Positions 1 through 6,286 of a stretch of DNA of 8,761 nt are shown one piece after another. This DNA is from Planctomycetaceae bacterium (GTDB lineage: Bacteria > Planctomycetota > Planctomycetia > Pirellulales > UBA1268): assembly GCA_003509235.1 (NCBI GenBank), contig DONH01000213.1:8841-17601 (forward strand). The letters run 5' to 3'. Every line of letters begins with the position of its first letter. Position 1 is the first letter of the stretch. The notes beneath the pieces were generated by a model. It made no database searches. It had not been told where the DNA came from and was given only the letters and a program-made list of their open reading frames with translations. The position numbers were made by a program, and so were the translations under genes.

Positions 1-514
1 CGTTGTCGGCGACAAGCAAAGCACCTGCTTTCTGAGCGACTGCAGCACACCCGGCAACATCCGTAACTGATAGCAGTGGATTTCCAGTCGGCTCAATCCA
101 AAGCATCCGGGTCTCCGCACGCATTGCATCATCAACCGCGGCAAGATCCGTAGTATCGACAGCAGTGACCGAGATGCCCCGTTCTGCGAGCACATTATTA
201 AAAAGCCGCCAACTTCCTCCGTAGATATCCGTGCCTGTTACAAGGTGATCCCCCGGCTTCAGCAGCATCGTCACACAGTGCGTTGCCGCCATGCCTGAAG
301 CGAAAGCCAACCCGCGGGCGCCACCATCAAGCGAAGCCATCACTGCCTCGAAGGCGTGTCGTGTCGGTGAACCGGTACGGGCGTAGTCGTACTGGGCATC
401 ACCGTTTGCAGTTGGCAGAACAAACGTGCTTGCCAGATGAATTGGTGGAACCACGGCACCATTTGATGGGTCGGCTTCCTGCCCTACATGAATTGCCCGT
501 GTGCGAAACTCCAT
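1..514 (-). CDS. Cys/Met-metabolism PLP-dependent enzyme, N-terminal part (cystathionine lyase/synthase family)
   Basis: The gene is cut by the left window edge: 171 codons are visible and the C-terminal half, including the PLP lysine, is missing. The visible part matches the gamma-family of PLP enzymes (cystathionine gamma-synthase, cystathionine beta- and gamma-lyase). The PLP-phosphate contact YARTGSPTR lies at residues 44-52, the FASGMAA loop at 71-77, the ring-stacking tyrosine in YGG at 98, IEPTGNP at 140-146, and the PLP-binding Asp at 170. The start ATG at 514 has a GGAG Shine-Dalgarno (521-524) six bases upstream, lying in the end of the preceding gene. It follows that gene by 3 nt and is surely co-transcribed with it. 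Methionine gamma-lyase is unlikely because the Cys of that family's YGC motif is Gly here. Whether it is a cystathionine beta-lyase, gamma-lyase or second synthase cannot be decided from this half. Inference: the step next to cystathionine synthesis. Confidence 0.9.
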   Translation of the reverse strand, partial: MEFRTRAIHVGQEADPSNGAVVPPIHLASTFVLPTANGDAQYDYARTGSPTRHAFEAVMASLDGGARGLAFASGMAATHCVTMLLKPGDHLVTGTDIYGGSWRLFNNVLAERGISVTAVDTTDLAAVDDAMRAETRMLWIEPTGNPLLSVTDVAGCAAVAQKAGALLVADN

Positions 515-517
515 TAC

Positions 518-1756
518 TTACTCCGCCACATCGAGGGCTGCAGCCAGATCTGCAATGAGATCGTCAGCATCCTCGATACCGCAGGCCATTCTCACCATAT
601 TGTCTGGAATCCGAAAACCAGCCCGCTCTTCAGGTGAGTAATTCCAGTAACTCATCACCATTGGTTGTTCGATAAGCGACTCAACTCCACCGAGGCTTGG
701 GCCAATGCGAGGAATTTTCACCGCATCAATAACAGCGGCTGTCTGCCGCCAGTCTGCATCACGAATGAAAAACGTTACAAGTCCGCCGTAGCCACGCATT
801 GTCTGCTTGGCGATGGCATGGAATGGATGGTCTGTTAAGCCTGGATATAGCACTCGTTCCACTCGTGGATGGCCAGCGAGAAACTCTGCTACGGCCTGTC
901 CATTTGCATTGTGTCGTTCCATACGAAGAGCAAGCGTCTTCAGGCCACGCTCCAGTAAATACGCATTATGTGGAGCATTCACACCGCCCATAATGCCCCG
1001 CAAGTTGCGGACAGGTTCGAGCAATTCGGCAGAACCGGTCACAGCACCTGCCAGCAGATCGTTATGGCCACCAAGATATTTTGTAGCTGAATGCAGTACA
1101 AAATCGACACCCGCCTCAAGTGGCTTCACGTTATACGGAGTAGACAAGGTTGCATCGATTAACGTCAGCACTCCATTCCTACGACCAATTTCAGCAAATC
1201 GCTCAATGTCAACGACACTCAATTGTGGATTGGTGGGAGACTCACTAATCAAAAATTTTGTTCTCGGCGTGATTGCTGCTTCCATCGCATCGTAGTCACA
1301 TGTACGCACCTCACGGAAACCGACACCAAAGCGGGTCAGGTGACGCCGACAGAACTCACGACTTCGATGATAGCACTCATCGAAGAAGACAATGTCGTCT
1401 CCGGCATCAACATGAGCCATCAGAAGACCCACGAATGCCGCCATACCACTCGAGAAAAGCACGCTGGCTTCACCAGCATCAAGTGCCGCCAACTTGTCTT
1501 CGACAACTCGCTCACCCGGATTACCGTATCGCCCGTACTCCTCGCGAGACTGTCCTTGCTCAAGAAAGTCAACAATCGCCTGAGTATTCGGAAACGTATA
1601 TGTCGATGAAGCAAAAATTGGATCTGTGATCGAAAAGCCTGGCTTCACCCGTGCTTCTCCAGCATGTACGGATAGTGTTGATTGCCCTGAAGCAGGAACC
1701 TTTTTTGTCGTCGGATCAGGCATAGTTGGTATTGGCTCGACCATGGGCATAACCAC
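518..1756 (-). CDS. metB: Cystathionine gamma-synthase, plant/cyanobacterial-like type
   Basis: This is a 412-aa cytoplasmic PLP enzyme. The family joins an activated homoserine to cysteine to form cystathionine on the way to methionine. Visible motifs are YGRYGNP at 74-80 (PLP phosphate contact), FSSGMAA at 101-107, the stacking Tyr at 129, SESPTNP at 171-177, the PLP Asp at 201, the Schiff-base Lys226 in HSATKYLGGHND, SLGGVES at 354-360 and the substrate-carboxylate Arg389. From memory, the sequence follows plant CGS closely (YGRYGNP, SPTNP, SATKxLGGHND, MSYW) but lacks the long plant N-terminal regulatory region. The start is uncertain: GTG 1756, ATG 1750, ATG 1744 and ATG 1723 are all in frame and none has a good Shine-Dalgarno. 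Family homology begins near residue 27, so the Pro/Met-rich first 25 residues may be partly untranslated. A second family member follows 3 nt downstream, as the likely operon partner. Confidence 0.9.
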   Translation of the reverse strand: MVMPMVEPIPTMPDPTTKKVPASGQSTLSVHAGEARVKPGFSITDPIFASSTYTFPNTQAIVDFLEQGQSREEYGRYGNPGERVVEDKLAALDAGEASVLFSSGMAAFVGLLMAHVDAGDDIVFFDECYHRSREFCRRHLTRFGVGFREVRTCDYDAMEAAITPRTKFLISESPTNPQLSVVDIERFAEIGRRNGVLTLIDATLSTPYNVKPLEAGVDFVLHSATKYLGGHNDLLAGAVTGSAELLEPVRNLRGIMGGVNAPHNAYLLERGLKTLALRMERHNANGQAVAEFLAGHPRVERVLYPGLTDHPFHAIAKQTMRGYGGLVTFFIRDADWRQTAAVIDAVKIPRIGPSLGGVESLIEQPMVMSYWNYSPEERAGFRIPDNMVRMACGIEDADDLIADLAAALDVAE

Positions 1757-1780
1757 GAATCAGTTTCTAGAAAATCGTAC

Positions 1781-1873
1781 GGAGCGGTTTAATCCTGCCA
1801 CGTGTTATAAAAATGGGGCGCAATTTGCGTATCACCTCGCATGAAATACAGCGATAGAATGATAGACCGCTCC
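1781..1873 (-). repeat. Long-range 8-bp inverted repeat in the leader of the cystathionine synthase gene
   Basis: GGAGCGGT at 1781-1788 is the exact reverse complement of ACCGCTCC at 1866-1873, with 77 bases between. Read as minus-strand RNA this could close a folded leader domain ending about 24 nt before the gene's GTG start. The enclosed stretch holds a TCGC/GCGA pair and the CGCAA-T-TTGCG dyad. No known riboswitch class was recognised. It may be a chance repeat. Confidence 0.35.
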
Positions 1874-2020
1874 CAAGTCTAACCGATGTTTGACAGCGTG
1901 CATTCCAGTGATTCCGTTTATGACGAAAGTTCCGTGATATTGCCCAACTGGAACCGACACCTGTAGAACATCTGTTACAGAAATCTCCGTTTCCCGCCCT
2001 TTAGAACAGCGGGAACACAC
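1832..2020 (-). CDS. Doubtful small ORF, 62 aa
   Basis: An open frame starts at GTG 2020, immediately preceded by a purine-rich GAGAGG that sits too close to be a normal Shine-Dalgarno, and ends at TGA 1832. The product would start with a C-x2-C pair (residues 2 and 5) and is otherwise a mix of hydrophobic and His-containing stretches with no motif recognised. It lies between two divergent promoters and overlaps the inverted repeats of that region. Its codons are not absurd, which is the only argument for it. More likely it is leader RNA or chance. Confidence 0.15.
   Translation of the reverse strand: MCSRCSKGRETEISVTDVLQVSVPVGQYHGTFVINGITGMHAVKHRLDLGAVYHSIAVFHAR
1991..2015 (+). repeat. Hairpin upstream of the beta-propeller gene
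   Basis: TTCCCGC (1991-1997) and GCGGGAA (2009-2015) are perfect 7-bp arms around an 11-nt spacer. The element ends 30 bases before the ATG at 2046. It could be an operator dyad or a 5' UTR stem-loop on the plus strand. No U-tract follows, so it is not an obvious terminator. Confidence 0.45.
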
Positions 2021-2045
2021 CCTCTCACAAGAGACACCAAACCTT

Positions 2046-3803
2046 ATGACCCCAACTCTCCCCGCCTCAGAAGGGGACCCCGCGCCACGAGCTCAACAAA
2101 TTGTACCTCCCGCAAAAATCTGGGTGACTCTGGCATCCCTCGCCTCAGCCATCGCGCTCGTTCGATACGGCTGGCTTGAAGTGCTCGCTGGCGATGTGAT
2201 TGATCAAGCCGTACGAAACATCATCACTCTCATACTGACCTTCACTGGCTTGGTCTCACTCTTCATATGGTTTCTAAGAGAAAGTACATTTCGTTCACTT
2301 ATAAAAAAGAGTGTCACTGCTTTTCTTGTGATCTCAGTCCTTCTTGCTCTTGCCATTCTTCGTATTGAAGGCGTAAGCGGGGACCTCGTACCACAATTTG
2401 CTTTCCGATGGCAGGCCCGACGTGACTCACTCTTGCCTTCGGCTGCAACCATAGCGAAACAGACAACAAACAAGAACGTGTCGTCCGGATGGACGGCAAC
2501 AACTGATGACTTTCCCTGCTTCCTCGGCCCTGAAGGGACAACGAGTATTGATGGCATCGAGGTCGATACGAATTGGGAAGCCAATCCGCCCAGATGCATA
2601 TGGAAACGTCCCATAGGAGCAGGCTGGAGTGGCTTTGCCACTTTTGGTAGTCACGCCGTCACATTGGAGCAGCGAGGGGAGGACGAATCTATCACCTCCT
2701 ACGCACTTGCAACTGGCGAACCCGAGTGGGTTGTTTCTGTTCCAGCGCGGCATGAAACAGTTCTTGGTGGAATTGGCCCACGATCAACGCCAACTATTAC
2801 CGACGGGGTTGTTTACACCACCGGAGCAACTGGCTGGCTACACGCCATCGAAGGTAGCACTGGCAAGGTACTATGGAGAAAAGATATCGTTGCTGATCTG
2901 GGTATTGATCGAGCAAAACACGTCACGGCGGTCGCTTGGGGTCGTTCTGGCTCTCCGCTCGTCACAGACAAGCTAGTCATTGTCCCCGCTGGCGGCCCAA
3001 GGAAAGACTGGGGTAATCGAGACGTTGATGACGACAATCGTGATCCCACAACATCTCCCTACGTTTCTCTTGTTGCCTACGACCGAACCACGGGGAATCA
3101 GGTGTGGCTGGCAGGTACGGAACAAATTTCCTACGCATCTCCTCAGATACTCAGCCTGGATGGTCACAGTGGAGTAATCACAGTGAACGAGGGCCACATA
3201 GCTGCCTACGATCTCTCAACAGGTGATCAACTCTGGGAATGCGAATGGCCGGGACATTCAAATTCTGACGCGAGTTGCTCGCAACCGCATTTTCTTGAAG
3301 ATAACAAACTATTCATTTCAAAAGGGTACGGCATTGGATCTGCGGTCTTTTCACTCGCGTATGCTAGTAACGCCTGGAGCATCAAGCCGGTTTGGCGTCA
3401 GTCGAATCTCCTTAAGACCAAATTTACCAATGTTTCCATTCATAACGGGTATGCGTACGGTCTTTCCGATGGAATTCTTGAATGTGTCCAACTTTCCTCA
3501 GGAACACGGATGTGGAAGCAAGGGCGTTACGGACAGGGGCAACTTTTTCGTATCGGTGATGTTCTTCTCATCCAAGCTGAGTCGGGAGAAATCGTTGCCG
3601 TACCAGCGACAGCCGAAAAACCTACTGAACTTGGACGTCTTGAGGCACTCGAGGGACAAACCTGGAACACACTGTGCATCAGTGGTAGCAATCTTCTTGT
3701 CCGAAACGCAGAAGAGGCCGCCTGCTATGAAATCTCTATTCGACACAAGACTGCACTGCCTGAAGATGCTACTCGACAAAACAAAAAGCGCGAGGAGCAA
3801 TGA
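2046..3803 (+). CDS. Membrane-anchored PQQ-like beta-propeller repeat protein
   Basis: This 585-aa protein has two parts. The N-terminus carries three hydrophobic segments at about residues 25-43, 57-77 and 90-106, which should anchor it in the cytoplasmic membrane. From about residue 155 it is a PQQ-binding-like beta-propeller. Five copies of the blade-closing pattern (Asp/Ser-x-TG-x3-W) are visible: SYALATGEPEW at 218-228, AIEGSTGKVLW at 267-277, AYDRTTGNQVW at 344-354, AYDLSTGDQLW at 387-397 and CVQLSSGTRMW at 480-490. The blade region opens with DFPCFLGPEG and GAGWSGFATF, a form I know from planctomycetes. Such propellers often do not bind PQQ and act as scaffolds; no dehydrogenase catalytic site was identified, so the function is unknown. 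With three membrane segments and a Ser/Pro-rich N-terminus, the propeller side is predicted outside the cytoplasm (inference). No Shine-Dalgarno precedes ATG 2046. The stop overlaps the next gene's ATG by 4 nt, so the two are translationally coupled. Confidence 0.85.
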   Translation: MTPTLPASEGDPAPRAQQIVPPAKIWVTLASLASAIALVRYGWLEVLAGDVIDQAVRNIITLILTFTGLVSLFIWFLRESTFRSLIKKSVTAFLVISVLLALAILRIEGVSGDLVPQFAFRWQARRDSLLPSAATIAKQTTNKNVSSGWTATTDDFPCFLGPEGTTSIDGIEVDTNWEANPPRCIWKRPIGAGWSGFATFGSHAVTLEQRGEDESITSYALATGEPEWVVSVPARHETVLGGIGPRSTPTITDGVVYTTGATGWLHAIEGSTGKVLWRKDIVADLGIDRAKHVTAVAWGRSGSPLVTDKLVIVPAGGPRKDWGNRDVDDDNRDPTTSPYVSLVAYDRTTGNQVWLAGTEQISYASPQILSLDGHSGVITVNEGHIAAYDLSTGDQLWECEWPGHSNSDASCSQPHFLEDNKLFISKGYGIGSAVFSLAYASNAWSIKPVWRQSNLLKTKFTNVSIHNGYAYGLSDGILECVQLSSGTRMWKQGRYGQGQLFRIGDVLLIQAESGEIVAVPATAEKPTELGRLEALEGQTWNTLCISGSNLLVRNAEEAACYEISIRHKTALPEDATRQNKKREEQ

Positions 3804-4564
3804 ATTGCATGACTGGACAGACCGTTCTTGTGACTGGCAGTACCAGTGGTATTGGGCGTGCAGTTGCGCTCCGGCTGGCAGAGTCTGGAGCAGCAGTGGC
3901 TCTCCATGGCCGCAATGCAGATGCTGCCCAACAGGTAGCCGATGAAATTAGACGTTCTGACGGCAGTGTAGCCGGCGTATTCCTTACAGATATTGCAACA
4001 TCTGATGGCTGCGCGGAACTGATTGATACCGTAACCAAGACATGCCCAACACTTCGTGCTGCCTGTCTTATTGCAGGAGCCGACACGTTAACCGGGTCGT
4101 CTGCATCACTGCCTTTCGAAGACAAACTCCAGCTTCTCTATGACACAGATGTCCGATCAACGCTTTTACTTGGAAGAGGCCTTGGGAATGTACTCAAGGG
4201 GCATGATGGCAGTTCCATTGTCACAACAGGATGGGATCAGGCTGCCACTGGCATGGAGGGTGATAGCGGAGAATTATTTGGGACAATCAAAGGTGCCGTC
4301 ATGGCTTTCACAAAAAGCCTCGCAAAGTCCCTTGCACCGCATGTTCGTGTAAACTGCATTGCCCCCGGCTGGATCAAAACAGCTTGGGGTGACCAAGCCA
4401 GCAAGGAGTGGCAAGAGCGAGCAGTGCGAGAATGTCTACTCAATCGCTGGGGCGAAGTTGGAGACATTGCCGACGCTGTTCGATGGCTCGTTTCTCCTCA
4501 GGCAAGTTTTATCACTGGGCAGATTATCAATCTAAATGGCGGCTTCCGGACAAACCAGAAATAG
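3800..4564 (+). CDS. SDR-family protein with degenerate catalytic site
   Basis: This 254-aa protein has a Rossmann fold of the classical short-chain dehydrogenase type. The nucleotide-binding TGSTSGIG is at residues 12-19. HGRN at 36-39 after beta-2 (Arg38) suggests NADP(H) preference. C-terminal SDR motifs RVNCIAPGW (183-191) and ITGQIINLNGG (238-248) are intact. The catalytic tetrad is not. Aligned by eye to E. coli FabG, the Tyr of YxxxK is Phe160 while Lys164 remains. The Ser position falls at Trp145 in TTGWDQ with a 2-residue insertion. The structural Asn is Asp117, and NNAG is LIAG. Oxidoreductase activity by the usual mechanism is therefore doubtful; it may bind NADP(H) or use another mechanism. 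Start: ATG 3800 overlaps the previous stop (ATGA), but GAGGAG at 3792-3797 is only 2 nt away. In-frame ATG 3809 (residue 4, beginning MTGQTVLVTG) lies 11 nt away and fits the family N-terminus better. Confidence 0.88.
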   Translation: MNCMTGQTVLVTGSTSGIGRAVALRLAESGAAVALHGRNADAAQQVADEIRRSDGSVAGVFLTDIATSDGCAELIDTVTKTCPTLRAACLIAGADTLTGSSASLPFEDKLQLLYDTDVRSTLLLGRGLGNVLKGHDGSSIVTTGWDQAATGMEGDSGELFGTIKGAVMAFTKSLAKSLAPHVRVNCIAPGWIKTAWGDQASKEWQERAVRECLLNRWGEVGDIADAVRWLVSPQASFITGQIINLNGGFRTNQK

Positions 4565-4586
4565 GCCGCCAGATATAAATAAAAAA

Positions 4587-4620
4587 TTGCCGTGGACGGT
4601 CGTTCGATCATCCACGGCAA
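4587..4620 (-). terminator. Intrinsic terminator for amt, possibly weakly bidirectional
   Basis: TTGCCGTGGA (4587-4596) and TCCACGGCAA (4611-4620) form a perfect 10-bp stem with a 14-nt loop. On the minus strand the stem is followed by TTTTTTATTTATAT, a classical U-tract, so this terminates the leftward amt transcript about 105 nt past its stop. On the plus strand it sits 22 nt after the SDR stop but is followed by a mixed sequence, so termination that way would be weaker. Confidence 0.85.
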
Positions 4621-4646
4621 TGAATGAATTACACCCGCCTACCAAA

Positions 4647-4665
4647 TGTTTCCATCAAGGAAACA
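4647..4665 (-). repeat. Second stem-loop in the amt 3' UTR
   Basis: TGTTTCC (4647-4653) and GGAAACA (4659-4665) are perfect 7-bp arms around the 5-nt loop ATCAA. It lies directly beside the larger hairpin at 4666-4712 with no gap. No U-tract follows on either strand. Confidence 0.6.
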
Positions 4666-4712
4666 CCCCGGCCTGGGAGAGCAAGGCGGAATGCCCGCCC
4701 AGGCCATTGGGG
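4666..4712 (-). repeat. GC-rich stem-loop just downstream of the amt stop
   Basis: GGCCTGGG (4670-4677) pairs with CCCAGGCC (4698-4705). The stem extends outward, CCCC (4666-4669) with GGGG (4709-4712), across a 3-nt bulge. An inner GGC/GCC pair (4685-4687, 4693-4695) may add a branch. It starts 13 nt after the amt stop codon and would stabilise the 3' end of that mRNA or pause the polymerase; no U-tract follows. Confidence 0.6.
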
Positions 4713-4725
4713 CATCCTTCTGGGC

Positions 4726-6177
4726 TCAAGAGGGTTCGGCACCCAAGGGGTATGCCCGCAGGCCATGTTCCTCGAGGTCAAGACCTGACTGCTCTACTTC
4801 AGGTGACACCCGAAGCATTCCAATACCCTTCAAGACGCCAAACACAATAGACATTGTGACAAACGCCCAGGCACAGATAGCAACCGTGCTTATTAACTGA
4901 ACGGTAAAGAATGCGCCGACAGTTTCAATTCCATCTGGCAGATCACCAAAGATACCTGTGGCGAGTCCGCCCCACACACCGCAGAGACCATGAACAGGCC
5001 AGGCACCAACTGGGTCATCAATCTTCAGCTTCTCAAGAAGCAGAACACCCATAACAACCAGAATGCCGCCGATAGCACCGATGATAAGCGACTCGCCCTG
5101 CGACACACGATCACAGTTTGCTGTGATCGCTACCAAGCCACCGAGCACACCATTGAGAGCCATGGTGACATCAGGCTTTCCAAACAGACCCCATGCTGTG
5201 ATGAGTGCCGCTACAGCACCTGCAGCAGCAGCCAAGGTTGTTGTCAGCGCGATATAGGTCGTCGCATTTGCGTTTGCCGCTCCAGCATACGTCAGCTGAC
5301 TACCTGGATTAAAACCATACCAGCCGACCCAGAGAATAAACACGCCGAGGGCTGCAAATGAGATGTTGTGCCCCGGTATTGGTGAGCTTTTTCCATCCTT
5401 AGAAAAGCGGCCAATACGTGGCCCAAGGAAGATCGCACCAGCAAGACCGGCAAAGCCTCCGACTGCGTGAACTACGACACTCCCTGCGAAATCTTGGAAA
5501 CCCATCGTATCACACCATCCGCCACCCCATTTCCAAGCACCACTAAGCGGGTAAATCAGACCAGTCAAAATTGCACTGTAGACGAGATACGCCGAAAACT
5601 TCATACGTCCGGCAACAGCACCTGAGACGATGGTCGCTGCAGTCGCTGCGAAAGCCACCTGAAACAGAAAGTCGGCGTAGGAACTGTAATCACCATAGCC
5701 AGTGCCATCAGAGGCAACGACGAATGGTGTGAAACCGCCTAGCCATCCATCAACAATCCATCCATCTCCAGGATACATGAGGTTAAAGCCGATAAACAGA
5801 TACAGTAAAACCCCTACACAGAGATCCATCACATTTTTAGAAAGGATATTTACCGCATTCTTCGCGGAATTAAGTCCTATCTCAACCATTGCAAACCCGG
5901 CCTGCATAAAAATAACAAGGACCGCACAAATAAACATGATCAGTGTGTTGATCGTGTAATCAGATTCTGCAATATAGGAAGACAATGCCTCAGCAGTTGC
6001 ATCTCCTTCAGAGGATACTGTGGAGGCAGATTCTTCTGAAGCTTGAGCAGATTCCGACCCCTCCTCTTCCTGTGCACATGCCACAGGTGCGGTATAAGTC
6101 ATCACGACTCCTACCACAAGTGTTAACGCCGCTCCAACGAGCAGACTAGAAAGCCATCGATCCCCAATAAATTTCAT
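4726..6177 (-). CDS. amt: Ammonium transporter (Amt/AmtB family) with signal peptide
   Basis: This 483-aa inner-membrane channel takes up ammonium. Residues 1-35 form a signal peptide (hydrophobic core 10-30, likely cleavage after ACA at 33-35), followed by a Ser/Glu-rich stretch (36-66) before the first membrane helix near 75. Residues corresponding by eye to E. coli AmtB are all present: pore Phe176 and Phe289, Trp217 of the outer ammonium site, Asp229, and the twin pore histidines His237 (HAVGG) and His396 (WPVHG). A conserved-looking C-terminus (GLRAYPLGAEPS) follows the last helix and may contact a PII protein, but none is encoded here. ATG 6177 was chosen because GGAGG (6184-6188) lies 6 nt upstream and a signal peptide begins there. 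An in-frame ATG at 6330 is rejected since it lies upstream of the predicted transcription start. Expression is probably sigma-54 dependent. Confidence 0.95.
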   Translation of the reverse strand: MKFIGDRWLSSLLVGAALTLVVGVVMTYTAPVACAQEEEGSESAQASEESASTVSSEGDATAEALSSYIAESDYTINTLIMFICAVLVIFMQAGFAMVEIGLNSAKNAVNILSKNVMDLCVGVLLYLFIGFNLMYPGDGWIVDGWLGGFTPFVVASDGTGYGDYSSYADFLFQVAFAATAATIVSGAVAGRMKFSAYLVYSAILTGLIYPLSGAWKWGGGWCDTMGFQDFAGSVVVHAVGGFAGLAGAIFLGPRIGRFSKDGKSSPIPGHNISFAALGVFILWVGWYGFNPGSQLTYAGAANANATTYIALTTTLAAAAGAVAALITAWGLFGKPDVTMALNGVLGGLVAITANCDRVSQGESLIIGAIGGILVVMGVLLLEKLKIDDPVGAWPVHGLCGVWGGLATGIFGDLPDGIETVGAFFTVQLISTVAICAWAFVTMSIVFGVLKGIGMLRVSPEVEQSGLDLEEHGLRAYPLGAEPS

Positions 6178-6183
6178 TGTAAG

Positions 6184-6218
6184 CCTCCGCCTAAACTGAT
6201 GAGTTGGAAGGAAGGCGG
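6184..6218 (-). promoter_or_regulatory. amt ribosome-binding site within a leader hairpin
   Basis: On the minus strand AGGCGGAGG precedes the amt ATG, with GGAGG (6184-6188) at 6-nt spacing. AGGCGG (complement of 6187-6192) can pair perfectly with CCGCCT (complement of 6213-6218) across a 20-nt loop, which would hide the first bases of the Shine-Dalgarno. Pyrimidines next to the upstream arm could extend pairing over it. This is a plausible translational control hairpin; no ligand or partner is known. Confidence 0.4.
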
Positions 6219-6286
6219 GAACGGAATCCCACCCTGTCGCCATGCTGCACCGTTGTGCTGAATACTTCGCGACATTTCGAGACAGT

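Larger units (their letters stand above)
1757..2045. promoter_or_regulatory. Divergent intergenic region with several dyads
   Basis: This 289-bp gap separates the leftward cystathionine synthase gene from the rightward beta-propeller gene and must carry promoters for both. No convincing sigma-70 pair is seen; a TATAAC on the minus strand near 1805-1810 lacks a good -35. Dyads seen are an 8-bp inverted repeat GGAGCGGT/ACCGCTCC (1781-1788 with 1866-1873), a CGCAA-T-TTGCG dyad at 1819-1829, TTCCAGT/ACTGGAA (1903-1909 with 1947-1953), and a tight hairpin at 1991-2015. SAM-I riboswitch landmarks (GGCAACC, the closing GCTAAATCC) were looked for in the minus-strand leader and not found. Confidence 0.5.

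Noticed and set aside
1..514. Calling the left gene methionine gamma-lyase.
   Set aside because: The Cys following YG in that family is Gly here, and the decisive C-terminal half is outside the window.
1799..1804. CACGTG palindrome as an operator.
   Set aside because: A single 6-bp palindrome is expected by chance and has no second copy nearby.
1757..2045. A SAM-I or cobalamin riboswitch, or a tmRNA/RNase P type RNA, in the divergent region.
   Set aside because: None of the conserved core sequences of these RNAs was found on either strand.
3223..3945. A 240-aa plus-strand open frame across the end of the propeller gene and the start of the SDR gene.
   Set aside because: It is a shadow in another frame of two well-supported genes and has no protein family signature.
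6247..6258. GCAC-CGTT-GTGC as an NtrC site for amt.
   Set aside because: The half-sites are 4 bases apart instead of 7, and the element lies downstream of the predicted transcription start.
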